A stretch of DNA of 64,000 bases from Paramacrobiotus metropolitanus (lineage: Eukaryota; Tardigrada; Eutardigrada; Parachela; Macrobiotidae), in assembly GCF_019649055.1 (NCBI RefSeq), contig NW_026570327.1, forward strand, positions 372,001 through 436,000, in the 5' to 3' direction. Positions 11,175 to 22,099 of this stretch are shown piece by piece. The notes below the pieces were generated by a model, which worked only from the letters and a program-made list of their open reading frames with translations, searched no databases and was not told the DNA's origin. The translations under genes were made by a program, and so were the position numbers. How positions within the stretch are numbered: the first letter of the stretch is position 1; every line of letters begins with the position of its first letter.

Positions 11175-13671
11175 ATGGAGACCGAGAACGAAGTCACTTC
11201 AACTCAGGAAGACTGCGCTATGTTGGACATCCAGCTGCCGTACTACCTGCAGAATTTCAACTGGATTGTCAAGACGGTATGCAGTGATGCGGAGTTCCAG
11301 CATCTATTTTCCGCGGAGCAATCATCCCGTCTGAGCACCATTGCTTGCTTCGATGCCTTGCCACTGAATGCGCAAAAACTCTACGTACGTTTATATCTGC
11401 GGAAGTATGCGTTTCTCCCGCGGAACAGGATTAAATACGACGAGGAATTTGGCGGGCAAGATGCTGTAAGCGATCTCTTGAACGCACTCGCGGAAGCTGG
11501 TTTTCTGGATGATGAACTGTGTGGTACACTGCTGGATGCAACACTGGTAATGCTGAGTCTGCCGCAGCTGAGGGAGCTCTGTAAGATCTTCCGGGTGGGC
11601 AATGGAACGAACTCTAAGAAGGAATTGCTGACTTCTATCCTGGCAAAGTGTCGTCAGCAGAGAACTCCTTTTGGACAGCCGTTAGCTGAAATTATCCGTC
11701 AAAAAGCTGTGTCCATTCTTGGTAAAGTGTACAGGTAACTTTATTCGCTGTGCTTGGTTTTTTTTCAAAAATTTTGCTAGATTTTATGAAACATGACAGG
11801 AATTGGTAGCGGCGTATAACATTAGCAATATTTATTAATTTTTACTATTTTTTTGCTTAGCGCGACGTACGCGTGTTTTAGTACGAGTATAAGTGCAGTA
11901 AGCAATGCTGCGTGCTTTAATAAATAAATTATAAATGCGTGCAGTGTGAAATATCGGGGTTACATTTTGTTGTTGTCGTTTATTCTGATTTTGAGTCATG
12001 TGCGTGAGTGATAAGAAGTTGAGTGATTTAATAATTGAATTTATTTTCTGTTGCAGAGTTGAAGAAACGCGGAGATCGTTATTTAACCGCATTTTCTTAT
12101 TCTTCCGATTGACCGCTGGTTACACGAATATTATGGCGGACAATCCCATCTTTGGTTTGCTCCAGTTAAAACTTACAAACACGAAATATCCGGATTTTGT
12201 TATCCAGACGGATGCTCCACTCTTCCGCTCATTTGAACAGTTTACAATGCTGGATGTCGCTCAACAGTGTCTCGAGGAAATAGAACTCGCATGGATGGAG
12301 AGGAATTTTATGGGTGGTCAGTTAATCTACGAGAAAACACTTCCGCTATGGGAAAGTATTGTAAAGGAGAAAGAAATCAGTGACGAAGTGATCGGTTTGC
12401 CGCGGTACCTACGGAAATTTCGACCGGGATATTATTACACGAAAGTTATGGAAAAAGGATTGGAATGTCTGGAAAGAATGGGTAAAATACGCGACGCCAT
12501 CCACGGTTATCAACAGTTGTTGGAGCAAAGGATTTATGTTCCGCACCATCGTGGCAGTTGGTATAATCGATTGAGTATTCTTATGCCGAGAGCGGACAAA
12601 AATTTCGCTCCCGCGGCGGGATTGTTGCTGAAAGGAATCGAAGATGTCGATGTTAGGCCTTATCAGAAACTGGAGTTGTTTGGGCGTTTGAAGCGAACTT
12701 CCAAAAACGCCGAGGACGTTGTGAATAAAGACCAGATTACGGAAATGGCAGAGCGATTTTTATACAAACATGCTCCCGCCAGTATTGTCTGTGGAAAAAG
12801 GTGTGCCACGGAGAATAAAATGGGCAAATCAGTTTTCATCGGAGCAGAGGATGGGGTTGTTGTTGGGTCGGTGGAGGAATTAGCGTTATCTCATTATCGA
12901 AAAAACGGTTATCCTGAAGGTCAGTTTAGCAAATAATGGGCGATGTAGGGATTCGGTGGTTAATTTCGTATTTACATAAATTAGTGACATCGCAACAACA
13001 AGTTCTTGGGATTTTGTAAATAATTGATAGTTCATTTCTGATCTTATTCGCATTTTAAAACAGGTGTTCATGTGGAAGGATCAATTATTGCTAGCCTATA
13101 CGGCCTCCTCTTTTGGGATGTTATTTACGCTGAGGGAATCCCGAACGTTTTTCGCTCCAAATTCCAAGTATCGCCTCTGGATTTAGGATGTCCTAGCTTT
13201 TTTACATCTCGACAAGCAAACATTCAAAGGCGGCACGAATCGATTAGCAGTAGTTCTCTGGAGAATGTGATAACTTCGATCTCTGAAATTTGGCATAAGC
13301 ACCATGAAATACAGTCCGTTGTTCAGTGGGACATCTTGGCTTCCTTGGATTGCTTGATCTCTTTTGTGCAGTGCTTTCGCCCGAATCAACTGGCAGAAAT
13401 CTGCCAGAGATTTGCCAGTGATTATGGTGCTGTCCGAGCTGGCTTTCCCGATTTGACTATATGGAATCCGGAGGACAAGCTTGTGAAATTTGTCGAAGTC
13501 AAAGGACCAAACGATCGGCTGTCTTTTAAGCAGATTCTTTGGATAGACTTTTTGTTAAGTATAGATGTTCCCGTTGAGGTATGCCATGTGAGAGCAACAG
13601 GTGCTAAAAGAAAATCTGCGCTGATTGCTACACTTAGCGAGGATGAGGACGATTGTATTGTAATCGAGTGA
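11175..13671 (+). CDS. FAN1: Fanconi-associated nuclease 1
   Basis: Three exons: 11175-11734, 12057-12919 and 13064-13671 (phases 2 and 1 match); 676 residues. Order of parts: a conserved PYYLQNFNWIVKTV start region, a SAP DNA-binding domain (about 127-160, LPQLRELCKIFRV), a TPR-like helical region (LEQRIYVPHHRGSWYNRL, then SVEELALSHYRKNGY), and a C-terminal VRR-NUC nuclease domain. The PD-(D/E)xK catalytic residues are visible: PD near 603-604 and EVK near 619-621, in GFPDL and FVEVKGPNDR. FAN1 is a structure-specific 5' nuclease for interstrand crosslink repair. Human FAN1 is 1017 residues, and its ubiquitin-binding UBZ finger and linker are absent here. An ATG-less extension of the first exon upstream is possible. 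The protein ends in an acidic tail followed by CIVIE. Confidence 0.93.
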
Positions 13672-14200
13672 TTTTGGTGTTTTCCTTTAGAAAACGTTGC
13701 ATGCAATGTGGAATGTTGGTGTTTTTATTTAAGATCGATGCTGGCGCCCTGTGTAGTGTAAATTTATTTGTGTTACAGCAGTAAGAAGTATTATTAATGA
13801 CAGTAAATTGGAATTGTGGCAAAAATCCATTTCCGCACTGCAGAACTGCCAGAACAACACTGTCCCGATATTACGAGCGAGCAGAAGAGTCAAACAATCT
13901 TGTGGTTTATACAAGTTTTAACAATAACTGTTTATATACCTCCATTAAAAATTAATACAGGAATTGGCTGCTGCAGTTGGATAAAATCATATAATATAAT
14001 ATTAATAATACTGCAAAAAAACCAAATGTAGCACGCTTTCACTGCTGCAACAAGTTCCTTATACCCGTTACACGATAATACAACAAAAACAAAACATCGG
14101 CAAGCATTGGATAAGTAATAAACGAGATAAAGCGACAAAAGTTCATAAAAAATCGAACACAGCGATTTGTTTGGAGAAGTGACGATTTCGGAATTGCAGA
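13672..14200. other. Intergenic, convergent FAN1 / kelch gene 3' ends
   Basis: Two 3' UTRs should meet here. I see no exon, repeat or RNA gene. Confidence 0.5.
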
Positions 14201-16261
14201 TTACGCGATAGTATAATTCCACAATACAGGAGGCACATCCGGTCCTTTAATCCACTTTGGCATTCTCAAATCGAGCATCTCAGAGTCAAACCGAATACCA
14301 TCCGATCCGTTAAATCCTCCAGCAACAAAAACACATCCATCTCGAGAAGTGGCCGCGAAATTCCTGCGACCTGTGGATAACGGCGGCAGAAATGTCCAAA
14401 TATCGCGATGCAGATCGTACATTTCGCAAGAAGAGTACGAATGCCGGCCACCGAATCTGAAATATGTATTACAAAACACCCAAATATTACAAATATCAAT
14501 ACTGCAAGTCAGCTTGTAATATCTGAAATATAACAAACTGAAATTTTACACGATGGGATGATATGACAATGCTAACCTGAAGGTCCCACCAACAGCAACA
14601 ACTTTGCCGTTGGAAGGGGAAACAAAACGATGATGACCTCGCGGCACAGCCATTGCACGAGCCGGTTGTAAAGTTAGACGTTCATCTATAACGGACCCGA
14701 CATGGACGCTGGGTAATGCCGTTCCGTTTGCTGCAAGAAGATTACCCGAGTAAAAAAACATTTAATCTGCTTTTCATATCACAAAATTCTGATTTGTATT
14801 ATGACCATAACAGCCAGAATATATGCACTTAACAGCCAGTATCATATATTACAGTACAATACCATCAACACCCCCGCCTAACACGAGTGAGCCTTCGGAA
14901 CTGCACATCCCAACTTCAGATATGCCCGATAGCCGACTTATCGTGTTGAACACTCCACTGTCCCAGTCCAAGATAGCAAAATGGCTAAAAAACCGAGATA
15001 ACTTAAAATACATATGCGGTTGTTCAATATGCAACTATTACCCTGTAGAACGTAAGTGCTACGCGTTATCTTCTCGACAAAGTAAGTTCTACATAATGCG
15101 GTTGATGCGGTAGACAAAATACTCTTTTCATCGTTTAATTTGATCATGAGCTTACCTCTGGTAAGGAGTGCCGCCTGCATATAACTCACTGATATTCTAC
15201 AATAAATTTGCCGAGTAAATATTTTATTCAAAGACTTCGGCGCAGTGATGATGCTTTTAGTAATACTTAATTAAAGGGCTCACCTGTTTCGCATCGTAAA
15301 CGAGCATTATCCGCTCCCGCGTGCTGTCGCGATCCAGAATTATGCATTCATCCACGAAAACTGGTGCGTCGATTATTCCACTACAGGTTTGCCAAGTTCC
15401 TTTTGCAACATCAAGCCTAGAAAGAAATTATAATACACACTTACGTACATTTTCCATCAGTCCCATGGTTTCACATTTCGAAAAATTTGCGAGTTAAGAC
15501 CGCAATACATTTTACGGACCGGTCATTTCACACAGTCCACGCGTTGCTGTAGGTTGATTATTCACTATGTCATTTCACACTCTATCAAAAGTTCAAAACA
15601 CAATCGAAAAATATAATTTTGTGTGGGTGACGTATCTCCGCTATCCATACGAGTGTTCCTAGTTTCAAATACTTATATAAATACTCGTATAAATATACGA
15701 TAGGAAAAACGATAATAAGGTCTATCATACAGGTTTGATCATACACTTTTCTATAAAGGTTCTGTTTAATATTTACCCGCACCTGTGGGCATGTCCTTCG
15801 AATTCCCCATTTACGCCGTGACCGGAAACGATGTGCAATGCGTTGTTCGTACATACACTAGCCGCGTTAATCGTGTACTGACACGGCAGTGTTGCAAAAC
15901 AGCACCATCCATTGTTTCTAAGGTCAGTTTCATAAACATTTCGGGATGCTGTGTCGTCCGCTAACTGGTATCCTCCTGCAGTTCAAACCGCTGATTTACT
16001 GAAAAACCAAAACGTCTGGATGCAGAGAAAAAATCCGTTTTGTGCCGGCAGCAAGGTGTCAGTGATTAGATACTCTTACCTAACCCTCTATTTCTTTGAG
16101 TCACTTAAACAAAATTTTAAAAAAATATGCATCGGCGTTGCTGATTTTTTCAAGTCTCCAGCTAAAACAATACAATTTTTTTCCATTTGCACAGGTCTGT
16201 ATACTGTACCGGCAAGAAAAACTCGTTTATCCATGATATCTTTAGATATTTGTGAAGCTAT
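14201..16261 (-). CDS. Kelch-repeat beta-propeller protein (5' end unresolved)
   Basis: Seven exons chain with matching phases: 16261-16210, 15975-15783, 15416-15284, 15196-15156, 14984-14863, 14730-14577 and 14456-14201. They give 316 residues plus stop. Each blade shows the kelch pattern of a double glycine followed by Tyr and Trp: RVFLAGGYQ...W, LYAGGTPYQ...W, LVLGGGVDG, VVAVGGTFR and FVAGGFNG...W. This is the propeller typical of BTB-kelch (KLHL) or related adaptor proteins. Exon 1 as listed enters in phase 0. An ATG at 16234 could start translation, but family logic predicts further N-terminal exons. Minus-strand sequence at 16560-16867 contains a BACK-like stretch (KIPLVSEELVMNYYS) followed by an in-frame TGA, and I could not join it. 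The candidate 5' part approaches the oppositely oriented SLC22 gene. Confidence 0.8.
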
Positions 16262-17019
16262 CTGAAAATAATAGATTTACTCATTTACACGATTAAAAAC
16301 GAATTATAGTATGAGTAGGTCTGCTTTAAGATGCGTTATACTGCGATATTTAGCAGAGCACAGAGACTTAGAATTTGAAATCAGGCATGATCATGCACAT
16401 ACTGTAAACAGGTAGTACGTTTCAAAATGCCATCTTTTAGACTATTGGAAGCAAAATTTACGCCAAATTGATATTGCGGATTGCGGATTAAAAAAACTAA
16501 AATCGGGAATTTGTACTTACATACTCGTACCGTGAATGTTTTTAATACCAGCCACCAGTGTGCCTGAGTCATCCGAAAACAAGTCTGCAAGCATGGCTGG
16601 CTGCCACTGCATATAACTTGGGTAGCTCACAGCTGACTGTCCCGTTCGTACTGTAGTACAATACAGCGGCGGCACGTCTTCGCATCAACTATAATAATTC
16701 ATAACCAGTTCTTCGGAAACCAGCGGAATTTTATATAAGTACCTCACTATTTCTGTCGGCTTTTCTGAATGGCCCAACATATCCGTCTCAGTATTCTGAT
16801 TGTGAGTGCACTCAGTCAGCAACCTACTCCAACCAGAGAATCGAAACGTATTCCGAGCAAAGTCCAAATTTGCTCGCGTGCTATCGTGTTGTTGATTGCA
16901 GTTGGTTATCCAATAATTACTGATTTCATTTGCATGTTCTTTGATTGCACTTCGTCGCCATTCCTGACTGGCATGTGGTATTCTTGGACGAATTTCGCGT
17001 CATTCCCAGTTGCAGCAGC
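16262..17019. other. Region between kelch gene and SLC22 start; possible 5' exons of the kelch gene
   Basis: Must contain the SLC22 promoter (+) and probably 5' exons of the kelch gene (-). Minus-strand open sequence runs from about 17008 to 16687 without an early ATG. Candidate donors at 16534 (CATTCACG|GTACGA) and near 16520 (GTAAGT) were seen, but I could not close a frame. Confidence 0.35.
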
Positions 17020-20000
17020 ATGTCCAGCGATGCAGATTGTGAAAAGAGTGGGTCTGCCGGGAAGAAAGAACTTCTGCCATGTTACGTGAACGATGGAACG
17101 GAAACGCTGTCAGAGGAGAAAAGCAGCGACTTTGGAGCGCAGTTTGATGAGCTACTTGTGGCTGTCGGAAAATTTGGAAGATATCAACAGTTTGTTATTC
17201 TCGTTGTTCTGCTTCCTTCCATATTCGCTTACGCGTTTTCCAATGGATTCTGGGTGAGCGTGCGTGATTGAATCTGAATTCTGGAAAATGCACTAAACTG
17301 CAATAAAATTGTATAAAACCAAATATCGCGTGCAAAACAGTAAATTCCTTATGGTTCAATGACTTGAATCGACATGAACATGTAGCTACCAAAAAAGCAG
17401 CCGAAAAAATATAAAATCCTTAGTGAATCAAAATTATTTGGATCATTATTATAATAAATGATTTGTCAATCTTTTTATTCCGTCAAGGGAGTTTTGAAAA
17501 ATTTCCAACTTTAGGAATTTCTTATGTAATTAATTACGTAACCACTCGCAGTCACTCCCAGTCAGCGTAATTGCTGAAACCGATAAAATAAACATATATA
17601 TTACAATAATTATGGAAAAAATCACTAATAAATTTTAGTATTTATTATTGAATTTCAAAAGCTGTTTAATAGTAAGCTTTGCGTTATTACTATGTGTATT
17701 TGTTATTTAGCGTTTTCGGTATCGTTGAAAGTTTTCTGTTTACGGGAAAAGGACATAACGTCATTATGTTATATTTGCATGCTAAAATTCATGCGAAAGG
17801 TAATCGAATGTGCAAAAATGCAATGTTGCATTCAGTACGGGACCTGGAGCAGATTTGCACGATGAAAATCAATCTTTGCATAAGTGAATTTTTTTCATCG
17901 ACCGTGACATTTTTTCCAACTCATCGGATGTTTTAATAATAATGACGATTAATGCGTGGAAAGTATGAGATTTGCTGACTTTGCTTAGCGGCACACGTTT
18001 TGACTTGTCAAGCGTGTGTGATTTGTACGTGTGCAACACTCGAAGGTCACTTTAAATTGTAAACCAAACCTAAAACGGGACACAATAAGATAAGATTATT
18101 ATCCTCCTTGTGTCGTCTTTATGAAGAAATCAGGTATTTTTTGTGTGTAGTACACAGGTATCGGTCGTTCCCCATAATAGTCTTACTTACAAATACTGTC
18201 TTTTACGTTTCATGTGTGCTTGCATGTATCTGTATTTCCAACAGTCAGGTTAATTTGGTTTATACTTTATATGTTGGAAATACTGTAAACATCGGACAAA
18301 CGCAGATTCAACAAAAAAATACCAAATCATATGCCCAGGCAAAAATAAGCTGGCCGGGATTACTGTACTTACACCTTGACTGTCAACTTCAATATTGTTA
18401 AATTTTCATTACCTGGTAGTAGCCTTGGAAGTTTAGTAAATTATTACACGGCTGTTGGCTCTTTAAAAGCAGGAATTCGTTATCATTATTTTTCACTTTT
18501 CAGAGCGTTTTACGTACAGCGTAAGCCGGCTGGAATATTATTTTGAGATAAACATCCGACGGTAGTTACCCGAAGCGATTAGGTCGGAAGTTTCGAGTTT
18601 TTCTGCAGATGTTTCTGTCGGTCATGCCAGTACACGTGGTGTGGAGTGCCGTTTAAATTTTAATGGTTGTCTAGCCACGCAACCCATGCCGACAGTTATG
18701 ATTATGTAATGTCGTTTTTAAATAAACGCACTGGTGGTCGAAGAATTAATGGGCTAAAAAACTTGTATCATTTCCTGATCTTGAGTACTCAAAGCCATCT
18801 GGCAGTTCACTTTCCTTGTGGAAATTGCATGCTGTCCTTGACATTTACTGGTTACTTTCAGTGACATTTACGTATCTGCAAAAGTTGAAAGAATACATTG
18901 GGAATGAGATTTGACAGCGGATGCTCCTGAAGATGTGTGTTGCAAATTTTAGTGTGGTCATCAGAGCCCAGAGAGCCTAAAATTAACAACTCGATTGCAA
19001 TGAAACAGTCAAGTTGAAATGCGGAAAGCAATAAGAATGCGTATTAAATTTGTTCGCGTTCAAGAATTCGATTGTTTTTTCGGAATATGAAGTGTAATTG
19101 AAAACGCAAATTTACAGTACGCAATTTTACATTACTTACTCACAGTATTCACATATACAATATTCACATATACAATATTCACAATATTCACATATACATT
19201 TACCTCTGCGTCGTTGGTGAAATATCCTAATATCCTAGTATACCTAATAAAAGATCAAATCATTTCGATGGTTTAACAGTGTACGGTGTACGTAGAGGTA
19301 AAATGGTGTATTGTAAATTTAGAAGAAAACTGGACAGAATTTATATATTAATTATTTTTAAGTTATCACTTCTGCGTCTGCGTAAGCAGTTCTGCGTCTT
19401 TTCTCGTGCATGGTAAAATTAATGAAATCAGTTATATAGATATTTTAATTCGTTTATCAATTTGCACTTCTTTTTTTGCATGGACAAAGTACATACACAG
19501 TAGTTTACAGGTAGAAAGAACGTGCGTAGGTTTACTAATTCTTATATGTAATTGTAACTTGTAAGCACTTAACATCGTTATGCGAAATGTGCTATGGATA
19601 TGCACAAAGAATAATTAAGTAATTATCGTTTTGTTGCACCATGAACTCATGCAGTTTGAATCCTTTCATTACTTAATTAATATCTTTTTAATTTACAGCT
19701 TTTTATCATCGCGTCACCAGACAAATTCTGGTGTCGTTCTGGAGATAACGTATCGGACTTCAATTTAACCGCGAATGGGGACCAGCAGTGCACCGTCCAC
19801 TCCATAGCTATGGCGAATGCGTCAGATTCTGTTGACCGGACCAGTGTGCCGATAGCGCCTTGTGCAAGTGGTTGGGACTATGATAAGACCTACTACTACA
19901 GCACCATCGTAACCGAATGGGATTTGGTGTGTTCCCATGATTTCCTGGCCACATTGATGTACATCATCACATCCGTCGTGGGAACACTAGCCGCACCACT

Positions 20001-21370
20001 GGGCGGCTGGTGTAGTGACCATTATGGCCGGAAGTCCACATATTTCGGCTTTCTGGCCGTAGAAATTGTCAGTGGCATAGCGGTGTCTTTGTCCCCTTCG
20101 TACTGGATATTTGTTGTGTTGGCTTCGGTGCACAGCATTGCCGTGTACCCAACTTACCAGACGTTGTACACACTGGGTTTGGAGATTCTCAGTCCTGATT
20201 ATCGCACCAAATTTGCGGTGATGTTAAGTTTTGCATATGCATTGGGCGCTTGCGCGTGCTGCGGATTATCCTTCTTCCTGAGGGATTGGCGAATGATTAT
20301 TCTGAGCTGTAGTTTGCCCGTGGCGAGCTTGTTTGGGTTTTGGTGGGTGATGCCGGAATCTCCGCGGTTTTTGTTGAGCCAGAGACGTTTTCGGAAAGTG
20401 GAGCTGTACTTCCGACGCGCAGCAAAGTGGAACCGCGTGAATTTCGAGGTAGAATGCCGGGAGAAGTTGTGCCATCTATTTGAAAGTCTGTCCACGCGCG
20501 ACGTGAAAGCCAAGGAGAAGTCGTACTCGTTCAAGCATCTGTTGATCTGCCCGAAATTGCGACGTCGCTTATTTGTCTTAATGTATTTGAGCGGAGTCGT
20601 CGCGGTATGTTATGGTGGTCTTGGATTTTATGCACCACAATTGGGAACCAATCCGTACTTGAATGTCTTCCTGACGAGTTTAGTGGATTTGCCCGCCGCG
20701 TTGTTGACACAGTTAGTGGCCGATAAGTTGGGAAGACGATTGACTTTGTTGTTGGATTTCGTTTTGGGAGGCTTGGCTTGTTTGGCAACGTTATTGTTCC
20801 CCCAAACGGAAGATTATTATTTCGCAACCCTGGTGTTGTTTTTGATGGCGCGGATGTTCGCTGTGAGTTCATACACGGTGGAGGAACTTGTGTCGTGCGA
20901 GAATTTTCCCACGGTTGTGCGGGGTGAGGGAATTAGCTTGACGAATGGCGTTTCGGGGATTGTGTCGAATTTGGGGCCGACCATCGTTTACTTGTTTGTC
21001 GGGAATGCGTTGGCCACACCCATGGCTTGGTTTGGAGGAATTACGATTTTGGCCAGTTTTATTGTGTTTTTCATTCCAGAGACAGGTACATCGATGCATT
21101 CTGTTTGTGTTGTATTTCTTGTTCGTTTTCAGTTTCGTTCATAACGGTCAAAGGATGTAGTGCAGTATGCAACAGACATTAATGCTAAATAAACTTGAAT
21201 TGCGCAGCTGACAATGAGTCAAATGAGGCGCATGAAAACGAAAACTGATTGAATAAAATTTGTTTGTTTGTGTTTTGACAGTTGATAAACCGCTTCCGGA
21301 AACGTTGGATGATTTTGAAGATTTCACTGTGGTTCAATCTGTGAGGGAACTTTTTGTGCACCTGAAATGA
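17020..21370 (+). CDS. SLC22-type organic cation/anion transporter (major facilitator)
   Basis: Three exons: 17020-17253, 19699-21085 and 21282-21370 (phases 0 and 1 match); 569 residues. After a hydrophilic N-terminus, the first membrane helix (about 57-78) is followed by a large extracellular loop with Cys and N-glycosylation sites, then PCASGWDYD and TEWDLVC, both hallmarks of the SLC22 family. The MFS motif follows helix 2 (GGWCSDHYGRKST). PESPRFLL follows helix 6, a large cytoplasmic loop comes next, then six further helices (second-half motif DKLGRR). The C-terminus contains ETLDDFED. Members carry organic ions, carnitine or similar solutes across the plasma membrane; the substrate cannot be read from sequence. 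The first intron is 2445 bp, the largest in the window. Confidence 0.93.
19141..19200. repeat. Short tandem repeat in SLC22 intron 1
   Basis: Repeated units of the type TATTCACATATACAA, with one shorter variant, in direct orientation. Simple AT-rich satellite-like sequence. Confidence 0.7.
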
Positions 21371-22099
21371 AGCAAAGTGCATTAATAAGGATTGTGATGA
21401 TGCGGTCTGCCTGTGTCTGATTAGAATGAGTTTCGTTAGTGTTACTCGTTATTTGTATTATACTCCTGGTTTCGATATCTTTATTCTACAGATATTCTGT
21501 GGTTGTTGGTTTCTCAGTTTTTCTTTTAGAGTTTTAGTTTTCGATCACCTTCATCACATAGTTATAAGGATTGTGCTGTCAGTGTAAAGTGGCTGGACTT
21601 ATTGTTAGCAAGATTTGTATCCCTGCACGAAAATTTTTCATTCATTGGCACAAAGTTTACTTTCTGGAATTTTGTGGCTAACAGCAGCTTTGTTAGAGGT
21701 GAAGCATCGGATAAAAAATAACAGGGTGATATGAACTTGCTTTTTATTACTGTACTTGTAATCAAAACTTTGTGTGCGATGCTCGCAGACTTTTAGTGCC
21801 AGTTACCTATGAAATTTGGAGTTGCACTGGTTAAACTTACCCATTATTGTCATTGTATTGTTATCGTTTCGCATTTGTGCTGCCCAAAGCTTCCGCCATC
21901 GGATATTTACTTATGCCCAACGAATACAGTATCATTTCAACATGCTTAATAAATTATAGAGCAGCTCTGTCGATGTAATTTACACTCAAAACATGAAACG
22001 ATGAAAACAGAAATCAAAAGCTTAAATCGGGTAGAGAATACGGAGTAACGGCAGCTACAACACAAGTGAACACTGTAAACGCCTTCGGGTATGGAACAG
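21371..22099. other. Intergenic, convergent SLC22 / homeodomain copy 1 3' ends
   Basis: No exon or RNA gene seen; short open frames only. Confidence 0.5.

Noticed and set aside
13816-14031. Short open frames between FAN1 and the kelch gene
   Set aside because: Small, without splice signals in phase or domain features; they fall where two 3' UTRs should lie.
16685-16687. In-frame TGA of the kelch 5' region as a selenocysteine codon
   Set aside because: No SECIS-like element was identified and kelch/BACK proteins are not known selenoproteins; an unseen intron or gene decay is simpler.
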